From contig CBDCKA010000002.1 in the NCBI GenBank assembly GCA_965218055.1, positions 1,240,001-1,304,000 on the forward strand: DNA of 64,000 nucleotides. The letters are read 5' to 3'. This document shows, piece by piece, positions 53,244 to 61,766 of this stretch (positions are counted from its first letter, which is position 1; each line of letters begins with the position of its first letter). The stretch comes from CBDBKE01 sp965218055 (lineage in GTDB: Bacteria > Acidobacteriota > Terriglobia > JAJPHL01 > JAPKYU01). Below the pieces are notes generated by a model. It was not told where the DNA came from. It worked only from the letters and a program-made list of their open reading frames with translations, and did no database searches. Both the position numbers and the translations under genes were made by a program.

Positions 53244-55681
53244 ACCGGCTCGGACAGGGCGGTTCCCTCTTCGCCGGTGGCGGAGTCCGCCGGACGGTAA
53301 TACAGGCTGTCATCCTGCAGGAAGACTTCCAACTGGGCCGGACGCTTAATGCTGCCCTGGATCAGCGCTTCCGACAGTGGGTCCTCGAGGTACTTCTGCA
53401 GCGCACGGCGCAGCGGGCGAGCTCCATAGCTGCGGTCAGAGCAGGTTTTCACCAGGATCCACTTCGCAGCCTCTTCGGTGACGTGCAGCGAGATCTGCCG
53501 ATGGGCCAGCTGGGCGTTGATCTGTTCGACCAGCAGCAGGACGATGCGCAGCAGATCATCGTCAGTCAGCGGGTTGAAAATGATCACTTCGTCCAGCCGG
53601 TTCAGAAACTCGGGGTTGAAGGTGCGCTTGACCTCGCTGCGCACCAGGTCCTCGACCTGGGCCTGGCCGGAAGCCTCGCTGGCCTGGAAGCCCAGGCTCG
53701 AACGCTTCTGCAGGAAACGCGCACCGATATTGGAGGTCATAATGATGATGGTGTTCTTGAAGTCCACCGCATTGCCCAGCCCGTCGGTGAGTAGGCCGTC
53801 CTCAAAGACTTGGAGAAGGATGTTGTAGACGTCCGGATGCGCTTTCTCGATCTCGTCCAGCAGGATGACCGAGTAGGGGGAGCGCCGCACCCGCTCGGTG
53901 AGCTGGCCGCCTTCCTCGTAGCCGACGTAGCCGGGGGGCGACCCGATCAGCTTGGAGACCGAGTGCTTCTCCATGAACTCCGACATGTCAAAGCGGATCA
54001 GCGCCTTCTCGGTGCCGAACAGGAACTGGGCCAGGCAGCGGGCGACCTCGGTCTTCCCCACGCCCGTGGGACCCAGGAACAGGAAGGAGCCCACCGGGCG
54101 GGCCGGATTTTTCAAACCCGCCCGCGCGCGGCGGATGGCCCGGCCCAGAGCCGAAATTGCTTGCTCCTGGCTGATGACGCGCTTGTGCAGTTCCTCCTCG
54201 AAGCGTAGCAGCTTGCTCATCTCCTCTTCCTTGATCGAGGAGACCGGAACGCCGGTCCAGCGCGACACCACGTCTTCGATGTCTTCCTTGCTGACCACGC
54301 CGGTGGAGGAGTCATCCAAGTGGTACTTCTCGCGCAGGACCCGCAGGTGCTCGCGCTCACGCCGCTCCTCGTCGCTGTAAAAGCGCGCCTTCTCAAACTC
54401 GTGGTTGGCGATGGCGTTCTCCATCCGGTGCACGATGAACTTGATGCGCTTTTGCACTTCGGCCAGTTCGTCGGGCAAGGTGGTCTGGCGCAACTTGACA
54501 CGCGCGCCTGCCTCGTCCACCAGGTCAATGGCTTTATCCGGCAGGAAACGATCCGGGATGTAGCGGCTCGAGTGGTAGACGGCCACTTCCAACGCCTCGT
54601 CGGTGTAGGTGACAGCGTGGAACTTCTCGTAGCGATCCTTGATGCCATACAGGATGTGGATGGCATCGGCCTCGTTGGGCGGTGACACCTTCACCGTCTG
54701 GAAGCGACGCTCCAGGGAGCGGTCCCTCTCGATCGACTTGCGGTACTCAGCCGGAGTGGTGGCGCCGATGCACTGAATCTCGCCCCGCGACAGCGCCGGC
54801 TTCAGAATGTTGGCCGCATCCAGGGAGCCCTCGGCGGAACCGGCTCCGACCAGCGTGTGCAACTCGTCAATGAAGATGATGACATTCTGATTGTCCATCA
54901 ACTCCTTCATGATGGTTTTCAGACGTTCTTCAAATTGCCCGCGGTACTTGGTGCCGGCCACAATCAGCGACAGGTCCAGGCCCAGGACGCGCTTCTCGGC
55001 CAGGAACGAGGGCACATCGCCATTGTCAATGCGCTGGGCCAGGCCTTCCACAATGGCAGTCTTGCCGACTCCAGGCTCCCCGATTAGCACGGGGTTGTTC
55101 TTGGTGCGCCGGCAGAGGATCTGAATCAGGCGCTCGACCTCGTTCTCGCGGCCGATCAGCGGATCCAGCGCGTTGTCCATGGCGGCTTGCGTCAGATCGC
55201 GACTGAACTCGGCCAGAAGGGAACTTTCTTTTGGGCGACTGGTCACTTTTTCACTGTGTTGGCGGGCCAACTCCTCCCGGATGGTGGAGAGCCGTAGCCC
55301 GCGCTCGTGGAGGATCTCGGCGGCGAAGCATTTCTCTTCGCGCAAAAGTCCGAGGAGCAGATGCTCGGTCCCAATATGTTTGTGGCTTAGCCTCTCGGCT
55401 TCCTCTGCCGCGTAGGCCAGGACGCGCTTGCATTCGTGCGACAGCGGGAGATCCACCGAGGTGGAAACTTTCTCCCGCATCGTGGTGTGGCCCTCGATCT
55501 GTTTGCGGATCGATTCCACCGAGGCCTGGGAGCGAAGGAAACGGTTGGTTAAGGCCTTGTCTTCGCGAAGCAGGCCCAGCAACAGGTGTTCGGTCTCGAT
55601 GTAGGGACTGCCAAACTGGCTGGCCTCGTAGCGAGCGAAAAAGATCACTCGCCGGGCCTTTTCGGTGTATCGCTCGAACAT
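53228..55681 (-). CDS. clpC: ClpC AAA+ unfoldase subunit
   Basis: An 817-residue Clp/Hsp100 ATPase of the ClpC type. Two N-terminal Clp repeats (residues ~1-140, FERYTEKARRVIFFARYEAS, then LSHKHIGTEHLLLGLLREEK) are followed by D1 with Walker A GEPGVGKTAIVEGLAQRI, Walker B VIIFIDELHTLVGAG, a middle coil with a UVR-like stretch, and D2 with GPTGVGKTEVARCLAQFLFG and ILLDEIEKAHPDVYNILLQV. It unfolds proteins for ClpP. No McsA/McsB regulators are adjacent. Near-complete length and no damage. Confidence 0.94.
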   Translation of the reverse strand: MFERYTEKARRVIFFARYEASQFGSPYIETEHLLLGLLREDKALTNRFLRSQASVESIRKQIEGHTTMREKVSTSVDLPLSHECKRVLAYAAEEAERLSHKHIGTEHLLLGLLREEKCFAAEILHERGLRLSTIREELARQHSEKVTSRPKESSLLAEFSRDLTQAAMDNALDPLIGRENEVERLIQILCRRTKNNPVLIGEPGVGKTAIVEGLAQRIDNGDVPSFLAEKRVLGLDLSLIVAGTKYRGQFEERLKTIMKELMDNQNVIIFIDELHTLVGAGSAEGSLDAANILKPALSRGEIQCIGATTPAEYRKSIERDRSLERRFQTVKVSPPNEADAIHILYGIKDRYEKFHAVTYTDEALEVAVYHSSRYIPDRFLPDKAIDLVDEAGARVKLRQTTLPDELAEVQKRIKFIVHRMENAIANHEFEKARFYSDEERREREHLRVLREKYHLDDSSTGVVSKEDIEDVVSRWTGVPVSSIKEEEMSKLLRFEEELHKRVISQEQAISALGRAIRRARAGLKNPARPVGSFLFLGPTGVGKTEVARCLAQFLFGTEKALIRFDMSEFMEKHSVSKLIGSPPGYVGYEEGGQLTERVRRSPYSVILLDEIEKAHPDVYNILLQVFEDGLLTDGLGNAVDFKNTIIIMTSNIGARFLQKRSSLGFQASEASGQAQVEDLVRSEVKRTFNPEFLNRLDEVIIFNPLTDDDLLRIVLLLVEQINAQLAHRQISLHVTEEAAKWILVKTCSDRSYGARPLRRALQKYLEDPLSEALIQGSIKRPAQLEVFLQDDSLYYRPADSATGEEGTALSEPVLLYK

Positions 55682-55779
55682 TGCCCCGTTTCCGCCCGAC
55701 CGGTACCTTCATCACCTTGGCACCAACCTGGCACCAACCTGGGACCGCACCCTGCGGAACCGGCTGGGAGACGCCTCCG

Positions 55780-56478
55780 CTAGACCTGATGTCCCGGCAG
55801 GTTCACCACCGGCCGCAAGCGGCCACCCTCCAACTGCAATACCCGCTGGCAGCGTTGCGCGACGGCAACGTTGTGAGTGGCAAACAACGACGTGAGCTGA
55901 TACCTGCCGTGCAGTTGCTCGATCAGGTCCAAGACCATGTTCGCCGTCTTAAAATCCAGGCTGCCGGTGGGCTCATCGGCCAACAACAGGGAGGGCCGTC
56001 CCACCAGCGCTCTGGCCAGAGCCACCCGCTGCTGCTCGCCTCCGGATAGCTCCCCCGTTCGGTGCTGCCCCCGCTGGGCCAGCCCGACTTCCGCCAATAA
56101 TTCCCGCCCGCGTTGTTCCGCTTCTTCTGGCCGGACTCCTCGGATGCGCAACGGCAGGCTCACGTTTTCCAACGCCGAAAATTCCGGAAGCAGGAAATGC
56201 GACTGCCAAACAAACCCAACCTCCCGGTTCCGAAACCTGGCCACCTCGCTCCCAGTCCAACCGGAAAAAGCTTTCTCGGAAAAGTATACCTCACCTGTTG
56301 TAGGCCTGTCCAGCGTGCCCAGTATCTGTAGCAACGTGCTCTTGCCCGCGCCCGATTCGCCCATGATGGCCAGCATCTCGCCCTGAGCTACCTCCAGGTT
56401 CAGCTTCTCCAAAACGGTGAGATCCGTCCGGCCGGATCGAAACTTCTTTGTCAGATTTATAGCTCTCAGCACAACCAC
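55780..56478 (-). CDS. lolD: ABC transporter ATP-binding protein, LolD-like
   Basis: A 232-residue ABC ATPase: Walker A GESGAGKSTLLQILGTLDRP, Q-loop VWQSHFLLPEFSALENV, signature LSGGEQQRVALARALV, Walker B LLLADEPTGSLDF and His in FATHNVAVAQRC. The sequence and the permease upstream fit the LolCDE lipoprotein-release group (MacB-like superfamily). It lies 57 bp downstream of the permease gene on the same strand. Confidence 0.88.
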   Translation of the reverse strand: MVVLRAINLTKKFRSGRTDLTVLEKLNLEVAQGEMLAIMGESGAGKSTLLQILGTLDRPTTGEVYFSEKAFSGWTGSEVARFRNREVGFVWQSHFLLPEFSALENVSLPLRIRGVRPEEAEQRGRELLAEVGLAQRGQHRTGELSGGEQQRVALARALVGRPSLLLADEPTGSLDFKTANMVLDLIEQLHGRYQLTSLFATHNVAVAQRCQRVLQLEGGRLRPVVNLPGHQV

Positions 56479-56535
56479 AAATTTCTGAAGGCGCGGCCTC
56501 CCCGCCCGGCCAATTTTCTGGCGGCCCTGGCGCTG

Positions 56536-57771
56536 TTACTCGTAGCGCAGCGCTTCGGCCGGGGCAATCGCCGCCGCGGTGCGCGCCGGGTAGATGGTCG
56601 AGACGTAACTGATCAGCAGCGCTGCCGCCCCGATCCACACCCCATCCAGCGCCCGCGCCTCAAAAGGCACGTAACCAATCGAGTATATATCGGCTTGAAG
56701 CCGGATTACCTTGTACTGGCTTCCCAGATAGGACAGGACATAGCCGGTCGCCAGTCCCAACAGCGTGCCGAGTCCGCCAATGAACAGACCCTGGTACTGG
56801 AAGATGCGCCGAATCTGTCCGATTTGCGCGCCCATGGCCATCAGCACCGCGACGCCGCGGTGCTTTTCGAGCACCAGCAGGTACAGGCGGATGAACAGGT
56901 TCAGTGCCGCCACAAAGACGATCAGGCCGATGATCAAAATGGTAACGGTCCTCTCAAATCGCAGCGCGCGGAACAGGGTGCGGTTCTGCTCGATCCAGTT
57001 GGTGGCGCCGAAGCCTGGGCCGGCCTGCTGCTTGGCCCGTTCGGCGATTTCCGGCGCCTGGTAGAGGTCGTTCACGCGCAAGCCGACAGCGCTGGCCACG
57101 TCTCCCAGCAGGAACAGGCGCTGCGCGGCCTCGAGCGAGGTGAAGGCCCACTCGGCATCGAAGTTGTAGAAGCCGCTGTCGAACACGCCCACCACGCGGA
57201 AGCGCTGGTAGCGGGGAAACTCCCCGATCGGCGAGAGCCGGCCGCGCGGCGAGGTGGCCGTGATGAAATCGCCGCTGCGCACGCCCAGCGCCTGGGCCAG
57301 ATCCTTGCCGAGCACCATCGGCGGCGTCTGGCCGGGGGCGAGCGGTTCGGCAAGCGGTGTGATGCTACCCTCGCTCAGGTGCCGCAGCAGGTCTCCGGCG
57401 CGCAGTTCCATCTCCGGCACCACCCCCTTGAGCATCGCCCCCTGGGCCCGGCGGGAGCCGGAGAGCAGCACCTGCGCATAGACGGCCGGCGCGGCCGCCA
57501 CCACATCCGGCTCTGCCTCCAGTTGTTGCACCAGCTCGCGCCAGTTGGCGATGCCTTCGGTGTCGTTGCGCAGCAAGTTGACGTGGGGGATGGCGCTGAG
57601 CAGGCTCTGCTCCAGGTGCTGGCGGAACCCGTTGGTGATGGCCAGTGCGATCACCAGCGAGGCCACTCCTGCGGTCACGCCGATAATCGAGATGGCTGTA
57701 ATGACCGACAGTACCGCTTCGCTGCGGCGGGCCTTCAAGTAGCGCAGCGCAACCCAGAGTTCGAACGGCAC
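56536..57771 (-). CDS. ABC transporter permease, LolC/LolE-like
   Basis: A 411-residue inner-membrane permease: N-terminal FELWVALRYLKARRSEAVLS followed by a first membrane helix, a large periplasmic domain (about residues 50-270), then three C-terminal helices (TVTILIIGLIVFVAALNLFI, GVAVLMAMGAQIGQIRRIFQ, GLFIGGLGTLLGLATGYVLS, LIGAAALLISYVSTIYPART). This is the LolC/E topology used to release lipoproteins from the inner membrane. Only one permease is present beside the ATPase, so it may function as a homodimer. Confidence 0.9.
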   Translation of the reverse strand: MPFELWVALRYLKARRSEAVLSVITAISIIGVTAGVASLVIALAITNGFRQHLEQSLLSAIPHVNLLRNDTEGIANWRELVQQLEAEPDVVAAAPAVYAQVLLSGSRRAQGAMLKGVVPEMELRAGDLLRHLSEGSITPLAEPLAPGQTPPMVLGKDLAQALGVRSGDFITATSPRGRLSPIGEFPRYQRFRVVGVFDSGFYNFDAEWAFTSLEAAQRLFLLGDVASAVGLRVNDLYQAPEIAERAKQQAGPGFGATNWIEQNRTLFRALRFERTVTILIIGLIVFVAALNLFIRLYLLVLEKHRGVAVLMAMGAQIGQIRRIFQYQGLFIGGLGTLLGLATGYVLSYLGSQYKVIRLQADIYSIGYVPFEARALDGVWIGAAALLISYVSTIYPARTAAAIAPAEALRYE

Positions 57772-57864
57772 GCTTCGATTGTACCGTACCTCACGCTGAA
57801 GTCTGGAGACTGGGGCCCGGAGCTGAAAAAATGGAGACGGGACGGAGGTCTTGAGTCTGAAACC

Positions 57865-59082
57865 TCAAGCCGGCTGTTCCACCAGCAACTTCTCCAGCAG
57901 GTGGAGGAACAGGCCCACGTCGGTCACTAACCCAATGGTCTGGGAGGAGCCGCGATCGGCGATCTTGGTCACCACAGCCGGATTGATGTCCACAGCGACC
58001 AGTTGAACCCAGGAAGGCAGCATGTTCGCCACGCCAATGGAGTGCAGCATCGTGCCCAGACACAGGACCAGCGCTGCATCTTCCAGGTACTGCGCATAGA
58101 GGTCCTGGGCTCGGTTCCCATCGGTAATGGTCTCCGGCATGGGCCCATCGTCGCGGATGCTGCCGGCCAGCACGAATGGCACCTGGCGGCGCACACATTC
58201 GAACAGGATGCCGCGGCAGAGCAAGCCGGCGTGGACGGCGGCGCACAGGCCACCGGCCCGGCGCACCAGGTTGATGGCGCGCATGTGGTTGCTGTGGCCA
58301 TGCTCGGCCGCCGAGCCGCGCTCCAGGTGGATGCCCAGCGAGGTGCCGAACAAGGCATGCTCGGCGTCGTGCACGGCCAGCGCGTTGCCGGCGAGCAGCG
58401 CGCTGACGAAGCCCTCGCGGACCAGGGCGGCCAGCGAATCGGCGGCCCCAGTGTGCACGACCACGGGCCCCGCCACGACCACAATCCTGCCGCCCTGCGT
58501 ATGCGTGCGCCGTATCATTTCCGCAGTGCGTGCGGCCGCCAATTCCACCCGCCGCTCTGAGGACACTTCGCTGGACATGAAGCCAAAGCCGGTGCGGTCG
58601 CGCTGTTTGAAATCGGGCAGCACCCGCAGACCCCCGGGGCCGCAGACCACCGGGTCGCCGGCGCACAGATCCCGCAGCCGGACGCAGGCGGCCCCTCCGT
58701 CGCGGACCACGATGGCGGCGTCCATGCGCTGCCGCTCCACCGTGATCCACTGGCCTCGGTGGAGAAGCTGTGTGTGGTGATTGGTGGTTGAGTAAAAATC
58801 TTCCGGCGCGCAACCATCCTGGTCGCAGGCGCGCAGCAGCGCATCGCTTTGCGCGGTGCGGTAACAGCCCAGAGCCAGCAGCCCTTCCAGCAGCTCGTCC
58901 AGGACCGTGGCCTCTGCCGCGTGCACCTTCATCACCAGGTGCGAGAACTGTTCGTTGGTGCGGCCAATCTCGAACTTGACGATCTCAAACTTGGCGCCGT
59001 GCTCGATCACCCTGTCGAACACCGCTTCCAGCAGGTGGGAGTCAATCAGGTGGCCGACCGCCTCAATTGTTTCCGTATGCAT
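57865..59082 (-). CDS. TIGR00300-type LOR/SDH-domain protein
   Basis: A 405-residue protein. The N-terminal ~100 residues match the LOR/SDH-type conserved domain (TETIEAVGHLIDSHLLEAVF, KFEIVKFEIGRTNEQFSHLV, EATVLDELLEGLLALGC). The middle and C-terminal region has GGRIVVVAGPVVVHTGA, VREGFVSALLAGNALAVHDA, SLGIHLERGSAAEHGHSNHM and MLHSIGVANMLPSWVQLVAV, a Rossmann-like NAD-binding part typical of TIGR00300. Related archaeal and cyanobacterial proteins have been linked to ornithine cyclodeaminase or arginine dihydrolase activities. Activity here is unproven. Confidence 0.78.
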   Translation of the reverse strand: MHTETIEAVGHLIDSHLLEAVFDRVIEHGAKFEIVKFEIGRTNEQFSHLVMKVHAAEATVLDELLEGLLALGCYRTAQSDALLRACDQDGCAPEDFYSTTNHHTQLLHRGQWITVERQRMDAAIVVRDGGAACVRLRDLCAGDPVVCGPGGLRVLPDFKQRDRTGFGFMSSEVSSERRVELAAARTAEMIRRTHTQGGRIVVVAGPVVVHTGAADSLAALVREGFVSALLAGNALAVHDAEHALFGTSLGIHLERGSAAEHGHSNHMRAINLVRRAGGLCAAVHAGLLCRGILFECVRRQVPFVLAGSIRDDGPMPETITDGNRAQDLYAQYLEDAALVLCLGTMLHSIGVANMLPSWVQLVAVDINPAVVTKIADRGSSQTIGLVTDVGLFLHLLEKLLVEQPA

Positions 59083-59238
59083 TTTCTCGCTGCGTAGTTG
59101 ACTTTCGCGCGCCGCAATTCGTTATGCTATCACACGCATCGAAAAGGGCCCGGCGCGCCTGTTGGCGGGAGAAGTTGCCTGCTCGCGGGTTGGGCTAGAA
59201 CGCTTCCGGAAACTCAAGGACACGACAAGGACACGCCA

Positions 59239-59818
59239 ATGAGCCCGGTGACGCACTTTCTTGTGGGATGGATGGTAGCCAACACGGGTGGTTTGAATCG
59301 TCGGGACCGCGCCGCAATTAGCCTCGCTGGCGTGATTCCTGACATTGATGGTTTAGGAGCCATCCCGGAAGTCCTCACGCGAAACAGCTCGCATCCGCTC
59401 ACTTGGTTCTCCGACTATCACCGTACATTTCACAACCTGACTTTTGCTGTCGTGGTGGCGTCAATCAGCTTCGCCCTGGCCACGCGCCGGTGGAAAACTG
59501 CAGCGCTGGCCTTTTTGAGTTTTCACTTGCACCTGTTGGGTGATCTGATCGGTGCCCGCGGCCCGGAAGGTCACCAGTGGCCGATTCCTTACTTCCTTCA
59601 TGCCTTTCTCAAGCGCCTGGGAATGGACCTGGGAAGGCCAACGGGTGCTGAATGCCTGGCCGAACTTCCTGATTACCTTTGTTCTGCTTTTAGCGATGTT
59701 CTACTTGGCTTGGCAGCGAGGCTTTTCGCCCTTGGAAATGTTTTCTTCCCCGGCCGATGGCGCTTTTGTGAGAGCCCTTCGCGCTCGCTTTGCGCACCGC
59801 GCGACCGATCGGCAATAG
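59239..59818 (+). pseudogene. Membrane metal-dependent hydrolase-like protein (YdjM/DUF457 type), frameshifted
   Basis: From ATG 59239 the protein starts SPVTHFLVGWMVANTGGLNR, DRAAISLAGVIPDIDGLGAI and has HNLTFAVVVASISFALATRR, HLHLLGDLIGARGPEGHQWP, the pattern of small integral membrane hydrolases with conserved His and Asp. After PYFL (about 59600) the frame loses homology and runs to 59829. In the other frame FSSAWEWTWEGQRVLNAWPN, FLITFVLLLAMFYLAWQRGF continues to a proper end at 59818. One extra base near 59598-59604 would explain it. It may be a lesion or an error. Confidence 0.72.
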
Positions 59819-59935
59819 TTCGGCAATAGCCGCCCGTTCTGTCTTGCTACGCCAAACCCGCCTTGGACTCGGCTCGGCTCGGAAGGCGATTGCCGCCACC
59901 CACGCCGGAAGCCCACGCAGGTCAAGTAGCAGCAG

Positions 59936-61504
59936 TTAAGTAGCAGCGGCAGCGACTTCAGCGGCGATTTCCACGGCGCCCTCAGGGCGCAGCAACGGGA
60001 ACAGGATGACCTCGCGAATGGAGTGGGAATTCGTCAGCAGCATCGTCAAGCGATCAATGCCAATCCCTTCGCCGGCCGTCGGCGGCATGCCGTGGCAGAG
60101 GGCGCGGACGTAGTCTTCGTCCATGGCATGCGCTTCCAGGTCGCCCGCCTCCCGGGCGGCCAGTTGCATCTGGAAGCGGCGATATTGCTCCACCGGGTCG
60201 TTCAGCTCCGAATAGGCGTTGGCCAACTCCATTCCCCCGGCATACACCTCGAAGCGTTCCACCCATTCCGGGTCGTCTGCTTTGGCCTTGGCCAGCGGGG
60301 AAACTACCTTGGGGAAGTCGAAGATGATGGTGGGCTGAATCAGGTGGCGCTCGGCTACAAGTTCGAACAGCGCCCCGAGGAGCACCCCGGGTGGCGTGCC
60401 GGCGGGCATGGCCAGTCGCGTGGGGGGCTCCGGCTGGCCCTCGGCCCAGGTGTTGTAGGCCGCTGTAGCAGCGGGCACGCCTGAAAAGTCGCGCAACCCT
60501 TCAGGGGCAGGGCGCGTGACTTCCTCGGGCCAGAAGCGCGCGATGGCCTCGGGCAGCGACAGACGAGTCCAGCGGGCAAAGTCAATCGAGTGGTCCACGT
60601 AGTCCACGCTGGTGCTGCCCGTCACCTCGCGCACCAGTTCGGTCAGGATCTGTTCGCTTAGCTCCATCAGGTCCCGGTAGTCGCTGTAGGCCTGGTAGAA
60701 CTCCAGCATGGTGAACTCGGGGTTGTGCTGGGTGGAGATCCCTTCGTTGCGGAAGTTGCGGTTAATTTCGTAGACGCGGTCCAAGCCGCCGACGGTCAGC
60801 CGCTTCAGGTACAGTTCCGGCGCCACGCGCAGGTACAGGTCCAGATCGAGCGCGTTGTGATGGGTGCTGAAGGGGCGGGCCACGGCCCCGCCCGCCAGCG
60901 GCTGCATCATCGGCGTTTCCACCTCCAGGTAGCCCCGCGCCTCCAAGGCGCGGCGCAGCGCGCTGATGATCCGGCTCCGGCGATCGAAAATTCCGCGCAC
61001 GTCAGGGTTGACCAGCAGATCCAGATAGCGCTGGCGGTAGCGGGTCTCCACATCCTGCAGCCCGTGCCATTTCTCCGGCAGTGGCAGCAGGGCTTTGGCC
61101 AGAAATTCCAGCGACTCAACACGCACGCTCAGCTCGCCCTTGCGGGTTCGGAACAAGTGGCCAATGGCGCCAATAAAGTCGCCCAGGTCCAGCAGCTCGA
61201 ACAGGGCGAAGCCCGTCTCGCCGACCGCATCGCGCCGCACGTAGATTTGCAGCCTGCGCCCGCCATGGACCAAGTCGGCGAAGCCCGTCTTGCCGTGCAG
61301 GCGCAGCGCTACGATGCGGCCGGCTACGCGCACCGGCGGCTCACTTTCGGCCAGTTCCTCGGCCGTGGATGTGCCCCAGCGTTCGACCACTTCGGAGATG
61401 GTATGCGAGGCGACAAAGTTGTGCGGGTAGGGCGCCAGGCCCAAGGCCTGGATGGCCTGCAACTTCTCCCTCCGCTGGCGAAATAGTTCGTTTTCAAGCG
61501 ACAT
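59936..61504 (-). CDS. lysS: Lysyl-tRNA synthetase, class II
   Basis: About 522 residues from ATG 61504. It has the OB-fold anticodon-binding N-domain (VRVAGRIVALRLHGKTGFAD) and class II motifs: motif 1 region RRALEARGYLEVETPMMQPL, motif 2 VYEINRNFRNEGISTQHNPE followed by FTMLEFYQAYSDYRDL, and motif 3 GEGIGIDRLTMLLTNSHSIR. It charges tRNA-Lys. The start lies within a short direct repeat that duplicates the ATG context, so an upstream mini-frame (MSVENHVA-stop) overlaps it. Confidence 0.95.
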   Translation of the reverse strand: MSLENELFRQRREKLQAIQALGLAPYPHNFVASHTISEVVERWGTSTAEELAESEPPVRVAGRIVALRLHGKTGFADLVHGGRRLQIYVRRDAVGETGFALFELLDLGDFIGAIGHLFRTRKGELSVRVESLEFLAKALLPLPEKWHGLQDVETRYRQRYLDLLVNPDVRGIFDRRSRIISALRRALEARGYLEVETPMMQPLAGGAVARPFSTHHNALDLDLYLRVAPELYLKRLTVGGLDRVYEINRNFRNEGISTQHNPEFTMLEFYQAYSDYRDLMELSEQILTELVREVTGSTSVDYVDHSIDFARWTRLSLPEAIARFWPEEVTRPAPEGLRDFSGVPAATAAYNTWAEGQPEPPTRLAMPAGTPPGVLLGALFELVAERHLIQPTIIFDFPKVVSPLAKAKADDPEWVERFEVYAGGMELANAYSELNDPVEQYRRFQMQLAAREAGDLEAHAMDEDYVRALCHGMPPTAGEGIGIDRLTMLLTNSHSIREVILFPLLRPEGAVEIAAEVAAAAT

Positions 61505-61530
61505 GGTTTTCAACGGACATGGTTTTCAAG
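61490..61530. repeat. 16-bp direct repeat around the lysS start
   Basis: GTTTTCAAGCGACATG (61490-61505), GTTTTCAACGGACATG (61506-61521) and GTTTTCAAG (61522-61530) follow without gaps. On the coding strand each full unit contains an ATG. The inner one starts lysS; the outer one opens an eight-codon frame overlapping the lysS start. Confidence 0.8.
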
Positions 61531-61766
61531 TAACACGGTTTTTTGAGCAACACACTCTTTGAGTCAGATAGTGAAGCGGCGATTATAGCAGCCGACGCCC
61601 CCAGCCTTGAGCACCCGCAAACGAGCGCCCTTAAACGCACGGACGGCGTCCGGCACTGCCGAACCCGATGCGGTTGGCCTTTAGGACTCAAGCCGCTTCC
61701 CCGAAGGTCCGCTCGCCGTTCGCATCCCGGCTTGGCAGTGGGGTAGTATAGAGTTTAGAAAGTCAC

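Noticed and set aside
56695..57930. 411-codon frame antisense to the LolC-like permease
   Set aside because: His/Gln/Arg-rich translation with no domain; GC-rich shadow.
57791..58813. 340-codon minus-strand frame overlapping the TIGR00300-type gene
   Set aside because: Arg/Gly/His-rich alternative frame of the same strand; the other frame matches a known family.
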